Assembly: GCA_016783865.1 (NCBI GenBank)
Contig: JADHVS010000192.1
Location: 1-8,382 of the forward strand
Reading direction: 5' to 3'
DNA: 8,382 bases
Origin: Bacteroidales bacterium
GTDB taxonomy: Bacteria > Bacteroidota > Bacteroidia > Bacteroidales > SM23-62
This document shows, piece by piece, positions 5,957 to 8,382 of the stretch; position 1 is the first letter of the stretch, and each line of letters begins with the position of its first letter. Below the pieces are notes generated by a model that saw only the letters and a list, made by a program, of their open reading frames with translations, was not told where the DNA came from and did not search any database. Position numbers and translations under genes: made by a program.

Positions 5957-5995
5957 AACCCGGTTCATCAACAAATAATTATTTAAGATCTCACT

Positions 5996-8382
5996 ATGGC
6001 AAAACGGAAGGATATTGAAAAAGTATTGATCATTGGTTCCGGCCCGATCATCATTGGACAGGCCTGTGAATTCGATTATTCCGGCACACAGGCATGCAAG
6101 GCACTGCGGTCATTAGGCTATAAAATTGTGCTGGTCAATTCCAATCCGGCAACGATCATGACCGATCCGGGAATGGCAGACGTAACCTATATTGAACCAT
6201 TGAATGAATATGCTTTGACTGAAATAATAAGAAAGGAAAGGCCCGATGCCCTCCTGCCCAACCTCGGGGGACAAACCGGACTGAATCTTTCTTCCCTGCT
6301 GGCCAGAAAGGGCATCCTGGATTATTATGGTGTTAAAATTATTGGTGTAAATATAGATGCGATTGAAAGAGGTGAAGACCGCACGGCATTTAAAGAAACA
6401 ATGAACCGTCTGGGTATTGAAATGCCCCGGAGTGAAGCCGTGAACACGCTCAAAGATGCTGAGAAAGTTGCCGGATACCTCGGATATCCTGTGGTCATAC
6501 GTCCGGCCTATACCATGGGAGGAACGGGTGGAGGATTGGTATACAATATCGAAGAACTACGCACTATTGTAAGCAGGGGATTATCGGCAAGTATCGTTAA
6601 CCAGGTGCTGGTTGAAGAATCTGTTTTAGGATGGGAAGAACTCGAACTGGAAGTGGTCAGGGATGCAAAGAATCAGATGATCACCGTCTGTTTTATCGAA
6701 AATGTGGATGCTATGGGCGTACATACAGGCGATTCATTTTGTACGGCACCCATGTTAACCATCGAACCCGAATTGCAGGAAAAGTTACAGAAATATTCAT
6801 ACGATATTGTTGAGGCGATAGAGGTAATCGGGGGAACAAACATCCAGTTTGCACATGATCCGGAAACTGGTAGAGTTGTTGTGATCGAGATAAATCCGCG
6901 TACGTCCCGTTCTTCCGCCCTGGCTTCCAAGGCTACCGGGTTCCCTATTGCATTGGTGTCGTCACTTCTTGCTGGCGGCTTAACAATGGATGAGATCCCT
7001 TATTGGCGCGATGGTACGCTTGAAAAATATACACCATCAGGTGATTATGTCGTGGTCAAATTTGCCCGCTGGGCCTTTGAAAAGTTTGAGAACCTTGAAG
7101 ATAAGCTGGGCACTCAAATGCAGGCTGTGGGTGAGGTGATGAGCATCGGTAAAAATTATAAGGAAGCCCTCCAGAAAGCTATCCGTTCGCTGGAAAACGG
7201 TCGATACGGACTCGGATTTGCCAAGGATTTTAACAGAAAATCCCTGGATGAGCTGATGACGATGTTGAAGCATGCTTCCAGCGAAAGGCAGTTCATCATG
7301 TATGAAGCCCTGCGGAAGGGTGCTGATATTGACGAGCTTTTCAAAAGGACACACATCAAAGCCTGGTTCATTTCTCAAATGAAGGAGCTGGTAGATCTTG
7401 AAGAAGAAGTATTAAAATATTCGTGGGATGAGTTACCTGATAAAATTTTTATTCAGGCCAAGAAGGACGGATTTGCTGACAAGTATATATCACAGCTGTT
7501 GAATGTTCCTGAAAAAAAAATCAGGGACAAGAGGATTTCACTTGGACTGGAGGAAGCATGGGAAGCGGTACCGGTAAGCGGGGTGGAAAATGCGGCGTAT
7601 TATTACTCAACTTATAATGCCCCGGATACAGTTGAAGTGAGCGACCGGAAAAAAATAATGGTTCTGGGGGGTGGTCCCAACAGGATCGGGCAGGGTATTG
7701 AATTCGACTATTGCTGTGTACATGCTGCGATGGCCATTCGCGAGGCAGGATTTGAGTCGATTATGGTGAACTGTAACCCGGAAACGGTATCGACCGATTA
7801 TGATACGTCCGATAAACTTTATTTTGAACCGCTGACTGTGGAGGATGTATTAAGTATTTACAACAAGGAAAAACCGGAAGGTGTGATTGTCCAGTTTGGC
7901 GGGCAGACCCCGCTGAATATTGCTGCTGAACTTGCACAGGCGGGGGTGAAGATCCTTGGTACTACTCCTGAGACGATTGACCTGGCAGAAGATCGCGACC
8001 GCTTTCGGCAGGTCATGACTAAACTGGATATACCTCAGCCTGAATCAGGTATGGCCAGCACTCTGGAAGAAGCCCTGGAGATTGCTGAAAGAATTGGGTA
8101 TCCCTTAATGGTGAGGCCTTCCTATGTGTTGGGTGGCCGGGCCATGAAGATTATTCTCGATGAGGAAATGCTTGAGCAGTATGTGGCTCAAGCGGTGGAT
8201 GTATCGCCCGACAGGCCATTGCTTATCGATATGTTCCTGGAAGACGCCATTGAGGCTGAAGCCGACGCCATTGCCGATGGCACTGATGTTTTTGTTCCTG
8301 CTGTGATGCAACACATTGAATATGCCGGGATTCATTCGGGAGATTCTGCCTGTGTGATCCCACCGGTAATTATTTCCGACAA
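5996..8382 (+). CDS. carB: Carbamoyl phosphate synthetase large subunit (3' end outside window)
   Basis: The large subunit of carbamoyl phosphate synthetase makes carbamoyl phosphate from bicarbonate, ammonia (tunnelled from the CarA glutaminase) and two ATP, for pyrimidine and arginine synthesis in the cytosol. 795 codons are present and open to the window edge; the family has about 1070, so the rest of the second ATP-grasp and the C-terminal allosteric MGS-like domain are missing. Domains: pre-ATP-grasp 1 (GSGPIIIGQACEFDYSG, about 14-30); ATP-grasp 1 with R129, R169 (VIRPAYTMGGTGGG), E215, H243 (DAMGVHTGDS), Q284 and EINPR 298-302; a helical oligomerization region about 400-550; pre-ATP-grasp 2 from 555 (MVLGGGPNRIGQGIEFDYCC); ATP-grasp 2 with R669 and R707 (VRPSYVLGG) and AGIHSGDSAC near the end. 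Residues 129-243 fall at the same numbers as in the E. coli enzyme, so there is no indel there. The start MAKRKDIEKVLIIGSG is standard for the family. carA is not upstream; the gene seems to have its own leader. Confidence 0.97.
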   Translation, partial: MAKRKDIEKVLIIGSGPIIIGQACEFDYSGTQACKALRSLGYKIVLVNSNPATIMTDPGMADVTYIEPLNEYALTEIIRKERPDALLPNLGGQTGLNLSSLLARKGILDYYGVKIIGVNIDAIERGEDRTAFKETMNRLGIEMPRSEAVNTLKDAEKVAGYLGYPVVIRPAYTMGGTGGGLVYNIEELRTIVSRGLSASIVNQVLVEESVLGWEELELEVVRDAKNQMITVCFIENVDAMGVHTGDSFCTAPMLTIEPELQEKLQKYSYDIVEAIEVIGGTNIQFAHDPETGRVVVIEINPRTSRSSALASKATGFPIALVSSLLAGGLTMDEIPYWRDGTLEKYTPSGDYVVVKFARWAFEKFENLEDKLGTQMQAVGEVMSIGKNYKEALQKAIRSLENGRYGLGFAKDFNRKSLDELMTMLKHASSERQFIMYEALRKGADIDELFKRTHIKAWFISQMKELVDLEEEVLKYSWDELPDKIFIQAKKDGFADKYISQLLNVPEKKIRDKRISLGLEEAWEAVPVSGVENAAYYYSTYNAPDTVEVSDRKKIMVLGGGPNRIGQGIEFDYCCVHAAMAIREAGFESIMVNCNPETVSTDYDTSDKLYFEPLTVEDVLSIYNKEKPEGVIVQFGGQTPLNIAAELAQAGVKILGTTPETIDLAEDRDRFRQVMTKLDIPQPESGMASTLEEALEIAERIGYPLMVRPSYVLGGRAMKIILDEEMLEQYVAQAVDVSPDRPLLIDMFLEDAIEAEADAIADGTDVFVPAVMQHIEYAGIHSGDSACVIPPVIISD

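Noticed and set aside
7037..7378. Minus-strand ORF of 113 codons
   Set aside because: It lies fully inside carB, whose reading frame and conserved residues continue across this stretch.
1..8382. A defence system, mobile element, CRISPR array or other multi-gene novelty
   Set aside because: All sizeable ORFs are explained by known families or are a single truncated ORF. I saw no direct repeats, transposase, recombinase, integration site or RNA gene.

Overview
The window looks like ordinary chromosome from a Bacteroidetes bacterium (Bacteroidota, probably Bacteroidales/Marinilabiliales-like; the rank below phylum is inference). The support is threefold. Two lipoproteins have short signal peptides ending in SSC and ISC. 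Shine-Dalgarno motifs are absent in front of almost every start. Several exact matches to the Bacteroidetes -7 promoter element TAnnTTTG lie in the gaps between genes. All convincing genes are on the + strand. I see no phage, insertion sequence, CRISPR, tRNA or rRNA.

Layout. 1-257 is A+T-rich and noncoding. 258-1745 encodes a lipoprotein with a DNRLRE-type C-terminal half, and is closed by a strong intrinsic terminator (1767-1802). The next gene, a small DsrE-family sulfur-relay-like protein (1809-2132), begins only a few bases after the terminator's T-run and seems to have lost its normal start. A 12-bp inverted repeat that contains a -7 box (2152-2186) precedes a seven-bladed propeller of the lactonase/YbhE family carrying a lipoprotein signal (2195-3334). 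A truncated exported ORF follows (3463-3672). Next come a long-chain flavodoxin (3758-4264) and a secreted M28 zinc peptidase with a PA-type insert (4323-5837), separated by 58 nt that contain a small hairpin. After a 158-nt gap with a 28-bp dyad, carB, the large subunit of carbamoyl phosphate synthetase, starts at 5996 and runs off the end at residue 795 of about 1070.

The genes do not form one pathway. They read as individually transcribed housekeeping and envelope genes: carB feeds pyrimidine and arginine synthesis, flavodoxin carries electrons, and the lipoproteins and peptidase work outside the cytoplasm. I found no convincing new multi-gene system. The points worth a second look are the odd start of the dsrE-like gene, the dyads before the lactonase gene and before carB, the Trp-to-Leu change at the flavodoxin FMN-stacking position, the remnant ORF, and the unassigned N-terminal half of the first lipoprotein.
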